Source: Parcubacteria group bacterium LiPW_15 (GTDB lineage Bacteria; Patescibacteriota; Minisyncoccia; UBA6257; 2-01-FULL-56-20). From it: a stretch of 39,603 nt of DNA. The notes beneath the pieces were generated by a model. The model ran no database searches, was not told where the DNA came from, and saw nothing but the letters and a program-made list of their open reading frames with translations. A program made the position numbers and the translations under genes. The stretch is taken from the NCBI GenBank assembly GCA_007375645.1, contig VMER01000004.1, positions 1-39,603 on the forward strand. The letters are read 5' to 3'. Below, one piece after another: positions 31,281 to 38,906 of this stretch (within the stretch, counting starts at the first letter, position 1; every line of letters begins with the position of its first letter).

Positions 31281-31356
31281 TGGTGTGTCGTAGAGGACTT
31301 GAACCCCCAACTGAGAGATTTAGAGTCTCCCGCTCTACCAATTGAGCTAACGACAC
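31281..31356 (-). tRNA. tRNA with CUA (amber) anticodon, CCA encoded
   Basis: GTGTCGT TA GCTC AATTGGTA GAGC G GGAGA CTCTAAA TCTCT CAGTT GGGGG TTCAAGT CCTCT ACGACAC A CCA; all stems pair. Confidence 0.85.
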
Positions 31357-31389
31357 ACGCTTCCTTTCGAAAAGAACTGGTCAAAGAAA

Positions 31390-31465
31390 TGGAGCAGGTG
31401 GAAGGATTCGAACCCCCGACCCCCGGCATCCTGTGACGGTGCTCTGCCCACTGAGCTACACCCGC
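31390..31465 (-). tRNA. tRNA-like gene (Gly-like acceptor, U73) with aberrant anticodon arm, CCA encoded
   Basis: GCGGGTG TA GCTC AGTGGGCA GAGC A CCGTC ACAGGAT GCCGG GGGTC GGGGG TTCGAAT CCTTC CACCTGC T CCA. Confidence 0.75.
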
Positions 31466-31485
31466 TCATTTCTTTTCTGAGAATT

Positions 31486-31564
31486 TGGTGGAACTGGGTG
31501 GATTGCAACCACCGACCTCCCGAGACCCTCTCGGGCGCTCTTCTGCTTGCTGAGCTACAGTCCC
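31486..31564 (-). tRNA. tRNA-like gene with aberrant anticodon loop GAGGGTC, CCA encoded
   Basis: GGGACTG TA GCTC AGCAAGCAGAA GAGC G CCCGA GAGGGTC TCGGG AGGTC GGTGG TTGCAAT CCACC CAGTTCC A CCA. Confidence 0.75.
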
Positions 31565-31590
31565 ACTTATTTCTTTTTGAAGAAGATCAA

Positions 31591-31665
31591 TGGTGGGCGG
31601 TAGTCGATTCGAACGACTGACCGGCGGCCTATCGAGCCGCTGCTCTTCCGCTGAGCTACCCGCCC
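31591..31665 (-). tRNA. tRNA-like gene with loop TCGATAG (GAU at anticodon position but C33), CCA encoded
   Basis: GGGCGGG TA GCTC AGCGGAA GAGC A GCGGC TCGATAG GCCGC CGGTC AGTCG TTCGAAT CGACT ACCGCCC A CCA; G7/A66 mismatch. Confidence 0.75.
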
Positions 31666-31710
31666 ACTCACTTTTCTTCTTATCTTTCACATGTATTGAT
31701 TCCCAAGAAA

Positions 31711-31800
31711 TGGTCGGGTCGGCAGGAATTGAACCCGCGACCCCGTCGGTCCCGAAGCGCTTCGGCTTTGACGTGCTCTGCCAGGCTGAGCTACGACCCG
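31711..31800 (-). tRNA. tRNA-Pro-like gene with ~13-nt insertion in anticodon arm, CCA encoded
   Basis: CGGGTCG TA GCTC AGCCTGGCA GAGC A CGTCAAAGCCGAAGCGCTTCGGGACCGACG GGGTC GCGGG TTCAATT CCTGC CGACCCG A CCA. Confidence 0.75.
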
Positions 31801-31822
31801 ACCTTTCTTCCAACATGTGTAG

Positions 31823-31955
31823 ACTGCCCGTTCTTAAGGAGTCATCGGAGTTTTGATGGGCTTGGTTTCACGCGAAGCGTGAACCATCAAAACGAGATAC
31901 AGGCGCAAAATTTCCGCTGGAGAAATTTTGACGCCGGTCCTTAAGAACGGGCAGT
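31823..31955 (-). repeat. long hairpin element (18-bp perfect inverted repeat with two internal hairpins) inside helix-45 IVS
   Basis: actgcccgttcttaagga (31823-31840) / tccttaagaacgggcagt (31938-31955); inner gttttgatgg/ccatcaaaac, ttcacgc-gaa-gcgtgaa and caaaatttc/gaaattttg. Confidence 0.9.
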
Positions 31956-32611
31956 CGTGATCCTCAATCAAGTCCGCAAATCCATAGCTTCGGTAGCGCG
32001 CTTAGCCCCGGTACATTTTCGGCGCTCCATACCAATCGAATAGTGAGTTGTTACACACTCTTTAAAGGATGGCTACCTCTAAGCCAACCTCCTATCTGTC
32101 CATGGTACAAAACTGCCTTTTACACTTAGCGCGCATTTAGGGACCTTAGCTTATGGTCTGGGCTGTTCCCCTCACGTACACGGAGCTTAGCCCCCGCGTA
32201 CTGACTACCTGGATTCCATGCACGGTATTCGGAGTTTGATTGGTCGGGCAGTCTTTCGACTATTACCGACCATCCAGTGCTCTACCCCCATGCATTACCG
32301 CCAGGCGCTAGTCCTAAAACTATTTCGGAGAGAACTAGCTATTACCGAAATCGATTAGCTTTTCACTCCTTACCCCAAGTCATCCGAGAGTGTTGCACAA
32401 CTCACCGGTTCGGACCTTCCTCCATCTTTCGACGGAGTTCATCCTGCTCAGGGCAAGCTCTTCCGGCTTCGAGTCTTATGCACGCGACTATCCTAAAAGG
32501 ATTACGCCCTATTCAGACTCGGTTTCCCTATGGATGCTCCCCCTAGGGGGATTATCCGAGCCACGTGCACAAAGTCGTTGGATCATTCTTCAATAGGCAC
32601 ACTATCGTCCG

Positions 32612-32879
32612 CTGCATCCCGAACAAATAAAGCGAGATATTGGTGGATTCGGCTTCTGCCGATTCCGCGACGCTCCGACGAAAGTGTAGTCTCGATGAAA
32701 CTACATTGAGGAGGTGCAACAATGGAATCGGCGAAGTCCGAATCCATACCAGATTATTTTTATTTCTGGCTTCGTTGCGCGTCGCTCATGTATCAGCTTC
32801 TGATACACATCGCTTCTTGCGCCTGGCCAGAAATAAAAATTCTTCTGGCCAATGCTCGTTCTATTTGTTCGGGATGCAG
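32612..32879 (-). other. helix-25 intervening sequence of 23S rRNA
   Basis: perfect inverted repeat ctgcatcccgaacaaata (32612-32629) / tatttgttcgggatgcag (32862-32879) with internal long hairpins, located between the CCTGAAACC segment and the next conserved 23S segment. Confidence 0.85.
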
Positions 32880-32949
32880 TCTAGACTTTAGTTCCTTGTA
32901 GACAAATGGTTTCAGGTTCTATTTCAACGGCCTCACCGGCCTGCTTTTA

Positions 32950-32980
<31 letters not shown>

Positions 32981-33650
32981 ATCATCAAAAGTATTTAGCC
33001 TTGCCTGATAGTACAGGCGAATTCCTTCAAGGCTTTCTTACCTTGAAGTACTCAAGAAAATAAACTAAAAAGTTCATCTGTTTTCGCCTACGGGGCTATC
33101 ACCCACTTTGGCTTCGCTTTCCAGCGAATTCGACTAACAAATGATTTTGTAACTTCTCCTTAGATCTAACCGCTATGCACTAGAGATGCACACAGCGGTT
33201 AAATCCAGTGTCTATTTCTTATGACCCCAAAAATAAATCTTGCGAAAAACTTTTGGTTTAGGCTCTGCCCGTTTCGCTCGCCGCTACTAAGGGTATAAAG
33301 ATTTTTCTTTTTTCCACCAGGTACTGAAATGTTTTACTTCCCTGGGTTCGCTCCTTGGCTTGCGCCAAGATAATTGAGGTTTACTCAATTGGGTTGCCCC
33401 ATTCGGAAATCCCCGGATCATCGGTTGCTACACACCTTCCCGAGGCGTATCGCCGCTACGCTGCGTCCTTCGTCGCCTTTTGATGTCAAGGCATCCACCA
33501 TTCGCCCTTATGCCAGCCATCCCAATGCTGATTTAACTTAAATGCGGACTTAATTTCTATTAAGTCTTACCTTTAATTTACCCAATCACCTTCATAAGGT
33601 GTTGGGGTTCGCATACTTCGATTTTCAAATTTCAGGAATGTATATTCACG

Positions 33651-33676
33651 AAAAAACCGCTGAGAGTCCAGCGGTT
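33651..33676 (-). terminator. intrinsic terminator-like hairpin in 23S leader
   Basis: minus strand AACCGCTG-GACTCT-CAGCGGTT followed by TTTT; between promoter and 23S 5' end. Confidence 0.7.
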
Positions 33677-33682
33677 CCAGAG

Positions 33683-33696
33683 TTCGTCAAAGAGAC
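33683..33696 (-). promoter_or_regulatory. boxA-like antitermination element in 23S leader
   Basis: minus strand GTCTCTTTGACGAA resembles boxA TGCTCTTTRACAA. Confidence 0.5.
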
Positions 33697-33752
33697 GGCT
33701 TTAGACCGCAGAGACTATTGGTTTTATCTGAATATTCATTCGTGAGGATAAG

Positions 33753-33780
33753 TTTATATGAACTGCCACCCGCAAGTCAA
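33753..33780 (-). promoter_or_regulatory. 23S-5S rRNA promoter
   Basis: minus strand TTGACT-16 nt-TATAAA. Confidence 0.7.
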
Positions 33781-33912
33781 GGGGTTGAAATGCAAACTCG
33801 GCGCATAGATAATAGATGCCTCGGCCTCAAGCCTAGGTCTCTATATATAGTGGAGTTTTCGCCAATACCGCCAGGAAAAGCTTATTTTATGAGTTTCGCC
33901 GGGCATTGCCTC

Positions 33913-33953
33913 TCCCCATTGACAAAACCTCTCTAAAATGCTACAATTCCCGA
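33913..33953 (+). promoter_or_regulatory. promoter upstream of surface protein gene
   Basis: TTGACA-17 nt (aaacctctctaaaatgc)-TACAAT. Confidence 0.65.
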
Positions 33954-33994
33954 ACAATTCAATTACCCGAAAAACGGGCTAAAATAATAACGAA

Positions 33995-36373
33995 ATGACC
34001 ATAACCAACAAAAAAATTCTCGGAATCGCAATTGTCCTCGTGGGCCTCACGTTCGCGGGAACTTCTGTTTCTACGGTGAATGCCGCTACCTGCCCCACGC
34101 TTTACGGCCACATTGTCCATCCGGGCGGAAACGGCTATCCAGCAACAGCTACGGCCACTAACGGATCTGACAACTGTACTGCGGAAATAACTTTCAGCGC
34201 ATATAAAGTTTATGTCACCCCGGGTCATCCGGGCTGGCTTGATACTCAGACTCTTTTTGATTCCCAAACCCTCACCTTCGCCCCGGGAGAAACCAAAACC
34301 TTCACGGTTAACACTCCCCAATGTTACGCCCAGCTCGATCTTTATGAAGGACCCGCACAACCCCATTTGAGCGACGCTGCTGGTGGATTTCCGGGCCAAA
34401 ATCTTTTGTCCTATTTGTTTACTGGCGGATCCGCCCTCTGTACGAACACACCCCCGCCGCAGCTCTCCTGCTCTCCCGCCAACCAAAATGTGGACATCAA
34501 TCAATCCGCTAATTTTTCCGCGAACGGCGGAGATGGAACCTATTCCTGGAGCTCGGGGTCAGGTTCTCCTTCGACCGGCAACGGAGCAAATTTTTCTTCT
34601 TCCTGGAACACTTCCGGAAACAAAACTGTAACCGTTACGAGCGGCTCCCAAACCGCTACCTGTTCGGTGTCCGTAAATCCTCCGGCTGTCGAACTTTCTT
34701 GTCAGCCTCAAACCCAGACCATTAACGTCGGCGATATTGCGGTCTTTTCCGCGCAGGGCGGCAACGGCAACTACAACTGGACCTCTCCCGGCTCCCCCGC
34801 CTCCGGCGTAGGTGCCAATTTTAGTTCCGCATTCTCTAGCGCCGGAGTTAAAACCGTAAACGTTACGGACGGAACTCAAACCAAGCAGTGTTCGGTTACC
34901 GTGAACGAAGTTGCGCAAAATCTTACTTGCTCTCCTTCGAGCCAGACCGGAAACGTGAATGACTATCTTACTTTTAGCGCCCAGGGCGGCAGCGGAAATT
35001 ACACTTGGAATGGCGGCGGAAATCCGACTACCGGCAACGGCACTTCGTTTGTCACGCAGTTTTTAACTTCCGGAAATAAAACTGTAACCGTTACGAGCGG
35101 CTCCCAAACTGCGACTTGTTCCGCATACATCAACCAAACCTCCTGCATCCAACCGAGCATCTATTTGAACGCAGCCAACAACATCACCGAGAACTCCGCG
35201 ACCCTTAATGGTTATATTGACCCTCAGGGCAAACCAACCACTTATTACTTTGAGTATGGCGTGAGCCAATCTTACGGCTACACCACCAATTCTCAGACGA
35301 TCACTTCTCCCCAAACCGTCACCTTCAGCATCTATGGCCTGCAGCCGAATACTACCTATTATTACCGTCTGGTAGCTCAAAGTGAATGCGGAACCAACCG
35401 CACCTCGGCTTTCAGTTTCACCACCCCCGGCGGCTACACCCCGCCCCAGCAGCAAATTTACTGCAATCCCCAAAACCAGAATGTTAACGTTAACGACTGG
35501 GTAAACTTCAACGCGACCGGCGGCAATGGCAACTATTATTGGTCCACCTCCGGAGACGCTTCTCCCTACAGCGGAAACGGCCAGAGCTTTGGCACCCGCT
35601 TTTCCAATAATGGAACGAAGATCGTAACCGTAAGTTCTTCAAATGGTGGAAGCGCGCAATGTATCGTCTACATAAACACCCCCCAGCAATATTCGAATTT
35701 TCAGATAACCAAAAATGTCTTGAATCGCACCCTCGGTCAGAGCGTGTATGTGAATAACGTTGAGGCTCAGTCTCAGGACCTAGTAGAATTTGAGATTCGC
35801 GTCCAAAATGCCAACTACAACAATAATTATTCCAATAACAACAATTACTACAATAATTACCAAATATTGGTTCGCGATGCGTTGCCCTACGGACTGACCT
35901 ATGTTCCCGGTTCCACGCGCGTTAACAACAATCAGGTTGCGGACGGGCTTACCCAGGGCTCCGGAATTTATCTGAATAACAATTACGGAAACCAGGAGCA
36001 GATCATCCGCTTCCAGGCGACCGTAAATCCGGACCGCATTGACGGATTACTTACCAACCAGGCTACTGTTACAATTAACTCAGATACGCGAAGCGCTTAT
36101 GCCACCGTGACCGTTCGCCCCCGTGGAACCGTTTTGGGAGCGGCTGATATAGTTACCGGTCCGGAAGACACGCTTCCCATAGTGCTTGCTCTCGGTTTCG
36201 CGTCCGCGCTTGCAGCCTATTATCTTTTGTTCCATCGCAAGGATGCCTCCCCGAAGCTAAACCTCGCTTCCGCCATCGTTTCCGAGACGCCTCGCGTAGA
36301 ACCCAAAAAGAAAACTGAGTTCGAAAAAATGCTGGAACGCATCCGGACAGAAGAAAAGTCCCCCGACGCGTAA
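33995..36373 (+). CDS. secreted/cell-surface protein with Ig-like repeats, FnIII-like and DUF11-like domains, C-terminal TM
   Basis: signal peptide; four repeats of LSCSPxxQxxNVxDxxxFSAxGGxGxYxWxxxG...KTVTVTSGSQTATCSV; DALPYGLTYVPGSTRVN; C-terminal TGPEDTLPIVLALGFASALAAYYLLFHRK. Confidence 0.85.
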   Translation: MTITNKKILGIAIVLVGLTFAGTSVSTVNAATCPTLYGHIVHPGGNGYPATATATNGSDNCTAEITFSAYKVYVTPGHPGWLDTQTLFDSQTLTFAPGETKTFTVNTPQCYAQLDLYEGPAQPHLSDAAGGFPGQNLLSYLFTGGSALCTNTPPPQLSCSPANQNVDINQSANFSANGGDGTYSWSSGSGSPSTGNGANFSSSWNTSGNKTVTVTSGSQTATCSVSVNPPAVELSCQPQTQTINVGDIAVFSAQGGNGNYNWTSPGSPASGVGANFSSAFSSAGVKTVNVTDGTQTKQCSVTVNEVAQNLTCSPSSQTGNVNDYLTFSAQGGSGNYTWNGGGNPTTGNGTSFVTQFLTSGNKTVTVTSGSQTATCSAYINQTSCIQPSIYLNAANNITENSATLNGYIDPQGKPTTYYFEYGVSQSYGYTTNSQTITSPQTVTFSIYGLQPNTTYYYRLVAQSECGTNRTSAFSFTTPGGYTPPQQQIYCNPQNQNVNVNDWVNFNATGGNGNYYWSTSGDASPYSGNGQSFGTRFSNNGTKIVTVSSSNGGSAQCIVYINTPQQYSNFQITKNVLNRTLGQSVYVNNVEAQSQDLVEFEIRVQNANYNNNYSNNNNYYNNYQILVRDALPYGLTYVPGSTRVNNNQVADGLTQGSGIYLNNNYGNQEQIIRFQATVNPDRIDGLLTNQATVTINSDTRSAYATVTVRPRGTVLGAADIVTGPEDTLPIVLALGFASALAAYYLLFHRKDASPKLNLASAIVSETPRVEPKKKTEFEKMLERIRTEEKSPDA

Positions 36374-36398
36374 TATCAAAAAGTCGGCGACCCACAAA

Positions 36399-37364
36399 AT
36401 GAAAATGCTACAAAGAATTAAAAATTTCTTTATGCCGACCGAAGAAAACGCGGGCCTCCCGATATTTCTTTCCTCCTTCTCTCTCACCTTGCTCGGCGTT
36501 TTGGCCGCCTTTCTTCTGCTTGCTCCAGCAACCATCCGCGAAAATCAACTTGCTCAGCTTTTGGGCGGACCGACTTTTGCGAAAACGGATGTTATCCGTT
36601 TGGTTAATTCCGCTCGCGTGAATGCAGGACTCCCAAGCCTCAAAGAAAATGAAGTCTTGGATATCGCCGCCGCGGCCAAGGCCGAGGATATGGCAAGTAA
36701 AGAATATTTTTCCCATAATTCTCCGGATGGAAAAACTCCGTGGGATTTTATCAAGGGCGCGGGCTATAAATATACCGCTGCCGGCGAAAACCTTGCGATG
36801 GACTTTACAACCGCAGAAGCGGCCGAGAACGCACTCATGGCTTCTCCGACTCACCGTGCGAACATTTTGAACCCGCTTTACACGGAAATCGGCGTTTCCG
36901 TTGTTCGGGGAACGTTTGAAAGCCGTCCGGCCATCTATTTGGTTCAACACTTCGGCAAGCCGTCGGTGAAAGTTTCTCAACTCCCGCCGATAAAAGACCT
37001 GACTGCCGCCAAAGAGATACTGAAGCTCCCTGTCCAAAAAATCGAAACTCCGACAACCACCGCCAAGACCGCGGTTCTGGGCACGGAAATCAAACCCCAG
37101 GCTGTAAATCAGGCCGGCTCTCCGGCAACCGATATTCCCGATGTTCCGATCCGTTTTTTGGGATTTTTCGTGACCTTCATGCTCTTAACGACTCTTGCTA
37201 TAGCGCTGATCCGCTTAGGCGCGCTGCCGTTCGGAGTCATGATAAAAACTTTTGTTCTTATACTTATTTTCGGCTACATCGCGACCCATAGCGCGATCCT
37301 CAAGGAGGCTGCCCAAATAACGCCGGTATCTTTTTCCACTAACGCGATTAGCGTCGCAAGGTAG
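36399..37364 (+). CDS. CAP (SCP/PR-1) domain protein with multiple TM segments
   Basis: LVNSARVNAGLPSLKENEVLDIAAAAKAEDMASKEYFSHNSPDGKTPWDFIKGAGYKYTAAGENLAMDF...THRANILNPLYTEIGV. Confidence 0.93.
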   Translation: MKMLQRIKNFFMPTEENAGLPIFLSSFSLTLLGVLAAFLLLAPATIRENQLAQLLGGPTFAKTDVIRLVNSARVNAGLPSLKENEVLDIAAAAKAEDMASKEYFSHNSPDGKTPWDFIKGAGYKYTAAGENLAMDFTTAEAAENALMASPTHRANILNPLYTEIGVSVVRGTFESRPAIYLVQHFGKPSVKVSQLPPIKDLTAAKEILKLPVQKIETPTTTAKTAVLGTEIKPQAVNQAGSPATDIPDVPIRFLGFFVTFMLLTTLAIALIRLGALPFGVMIKTFVLILIFGYIATHSAILKEAAQITPVSFSTNAISVAR

Positions 37365-37382
37365 AACGAGTAGAATATAGTA

Positions 37383-38036
37383 GTGAGGCGCCCGCTCCAA
37401 AACAAATTCCGCCGCCTGGCAATTTTTATCTTGCTCTTCTTGGGCGCAAGTTTATTTTTTTATCTTTTGCTGAATGGCGGAGCATTCTTTAAAGAACTCC
37501 GCTACGCAATATTTTTGAATTCGCCTTTTGTTTCTTATGATCTGAAGACCGGGGAAATATTAAAATTGGCTTCTGCCTCAAACTTGCCGCCGGGAGCGAA
37601 CTATCAGTTATTCCTCCCGCGCGTGCAGATCCAAACACCCATCGTCTCCCCAAAAGATCCTGGAACGGCATCGGTTTTAGCCGCGATGGAAGACGGCGTG
37701 GCTCTTTACCCGGGTTCTGTTCTGCCCGGCAATGTCGGCCGCGCGGTAATGCTGGGACACAGCTCCAGGGCCAGTTGGTATAGGGGAAACTACGCGACGG
37801 TTTTTTCGCTCCTCCCCCAAATGAAAGCTGGAGACATCATATATATAGTGGGAAACGGCAAAAAATATACTTACCGGGTCTCCGACAAAAGGGTGATGAG
37901 CCCAAACGATACCAATGCCCTTTTGAAGTCCGCCCCGAATGATTCCGAAATCGCGCTGATAACCTGCTACCCCATAGGTTCCGCCTCGCAAAGGAATATC
38001 GTTCTAGCAAAACTAATTGCGACGGAAAATATTTGA
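37383..38036 (+). CDS. sortase
   Basis: GNVGRAVMLGHSSRASWYRGNYATVFSLLPQMKAGDIIYI...SEIALITCYPIGSASQRNIVLAKL, catalytic His, Cys and Arg recognisable. Confidence 0.88.
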   Translation: MRRPLQNKFRRLAIFILLFLGASLFFYLLLNGGAFFKELRYAIFLNSPFVSYDLKTGEILKLASASNLPPGANYQLFLPRVQIQTPIVSPKDPGTASVLAAMEDGVALYPGSVLPGNVGRAVMLGHSSRASWYRGNYATVFSLLPQMKAGDIIYIVGNGKKYTYRVSDKRVMSPNDTNALLKSAPNDSEIALITCYPIGSASQRNIVLAKLIATENI

Positions 38037-38067
38037 TTGAGGGCCCGCAACCGCGTAACATATAAAT

Positions 38068-38874
38068 ATGCTTCCGATAGATTTAATTCTGGTTCGCCAC
38101 GGACAATCCGAGGGCAATGTTGCGAACAAAACAAGCCGGAGCGGCGATAACCGTTTCTTTACCGAAGAATTCAGAAATAGACATAGTCGCACATTTCGAT
38201 TAACCGACAAAGGCATCGAAGAAGCAAAGGCTGCGGGAGAATGGCTTAAAAATAATATCTCTACACCTATCGACAGATTCTATGTAAGCGATTATATCCG
38301 CGCCATGGAAACCGCGACGCTCTTGGATCTATCGAATGCGCTTTGGAGAAGAGAGTTTCATCTTAGGGAGCGCGATATGGCGCTCCAAGACAATCTTCCG
38401 GACGATGAGCGAAAGGTTTTATATCCGAAAGAAGACAAGCAGTACGCACAAAACAAATTCCTATCCATACCCGCCGGAGGCGGAGAATCCATTGCAAGTC
38501 TCTGCTTGCGCTTAAAGGCAACAATGCTGGCACACTGGGCCAGAGAATGCAGCGACAAGCGAGTTATCGCAGTTTGCCATGGACATGTAATGCGAGCGCT
38601 GCAGGTTGAGATTGAAGACCTTTTGCCCGAAAGATTCATAGAGCTTGATGAGTCGGAAAAACCGGAAGACAAAATACGCAATTGTCAGATTTTTTGGTAC
38701 ACACGCCGGGATCCGGAGACAAATGCTCTTGCTCCGCACATAATCGCAGTTCGCTCCGTTTGCCCATGGGACAAGCAGGGTGATTTCGGCTGGCGAAAGA
38801 TTCCCCGCAAACACTGGAGTAACAAGGAGCTTGCGGCCGAGGTTGAGAAACAAGAACGGCAAATTGCGCAATAA
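38068..38874 (+). CDS. histidine phosphatase (phosphoglycerate mutase-like) family protein
   Basis: LILVRHGQSEGNVANK...LTDKGIEEAKAAGEWL...YVSDYIRAMETA...VCHGHVMRAL. Confidence 0.92.
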   Translation: MLPIDLILVRHGQSEGNVANKTSRSGDNRFFTEEFRNRHSRTFRLTDKGIEEAKAAGEWLKNNISTPIDRFYVSDYIRAMETATLLDLSNALWRREFHLRERDMALQDNLPDDERKVLYPKEDKQYAQNKFLSIPAGGGESIASLCLRLKATMLAHWARECSDKRVIAVCHGHVMRALQVEIEDLLPERFIELDESEKPEDKIRNCQIFWYTRRDPETNALAPHIIAVRSVCPWDKQGDFGWRKIPRKHWSNKELAAEVEKQERQIAQ

Positions 38875-38906
38875 GTTTGTGTTTGTCGCTAAAAGTTACT
38901 TCGTTC

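Larger units (their letters stand above)
31227..31979 (-). other. helix-45 intervening sequence of 23S rRNA carrying tRNA array
   Basis: perfect 19-bp inverted repeat TTGCGGACTTGATTGAGGA (31227-31245) / TCCTCAATCAAGTCCGCAA (31961-31979) replacing helix 45, flanked by 23S GGGGCTAAGC...ACCGAAGC and GTAGGAGAGCATTC segments. Confidence 0.9.

Noticed and set aside
31281-31356. tRNA-Pyl (pyrrolysine) interpretation of the CUA tRNA
   Set aside because: It has a normal D-arm with GG, a standard 5-nt variable loop and a normal T-loop, unlike tRNA-Pyl; no pylS/pylBCD in the window.
31144-31856. Several ORFs listed across the tRNA array (e.g. 31466..31816 -, 31590..31856 +)
   Set aside because: They are translations of tRNA units and IVS spacers; the RNA structures explain the sequence and the ORFs show no protein family signal.
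33657-33674. Hairpin in the 23S leader as terminator of an upstream gene
   Set aside because: The upstream gene is divergent (+), so no minus-strand gene lies upstream in the window; leader attenuation is more plausible.
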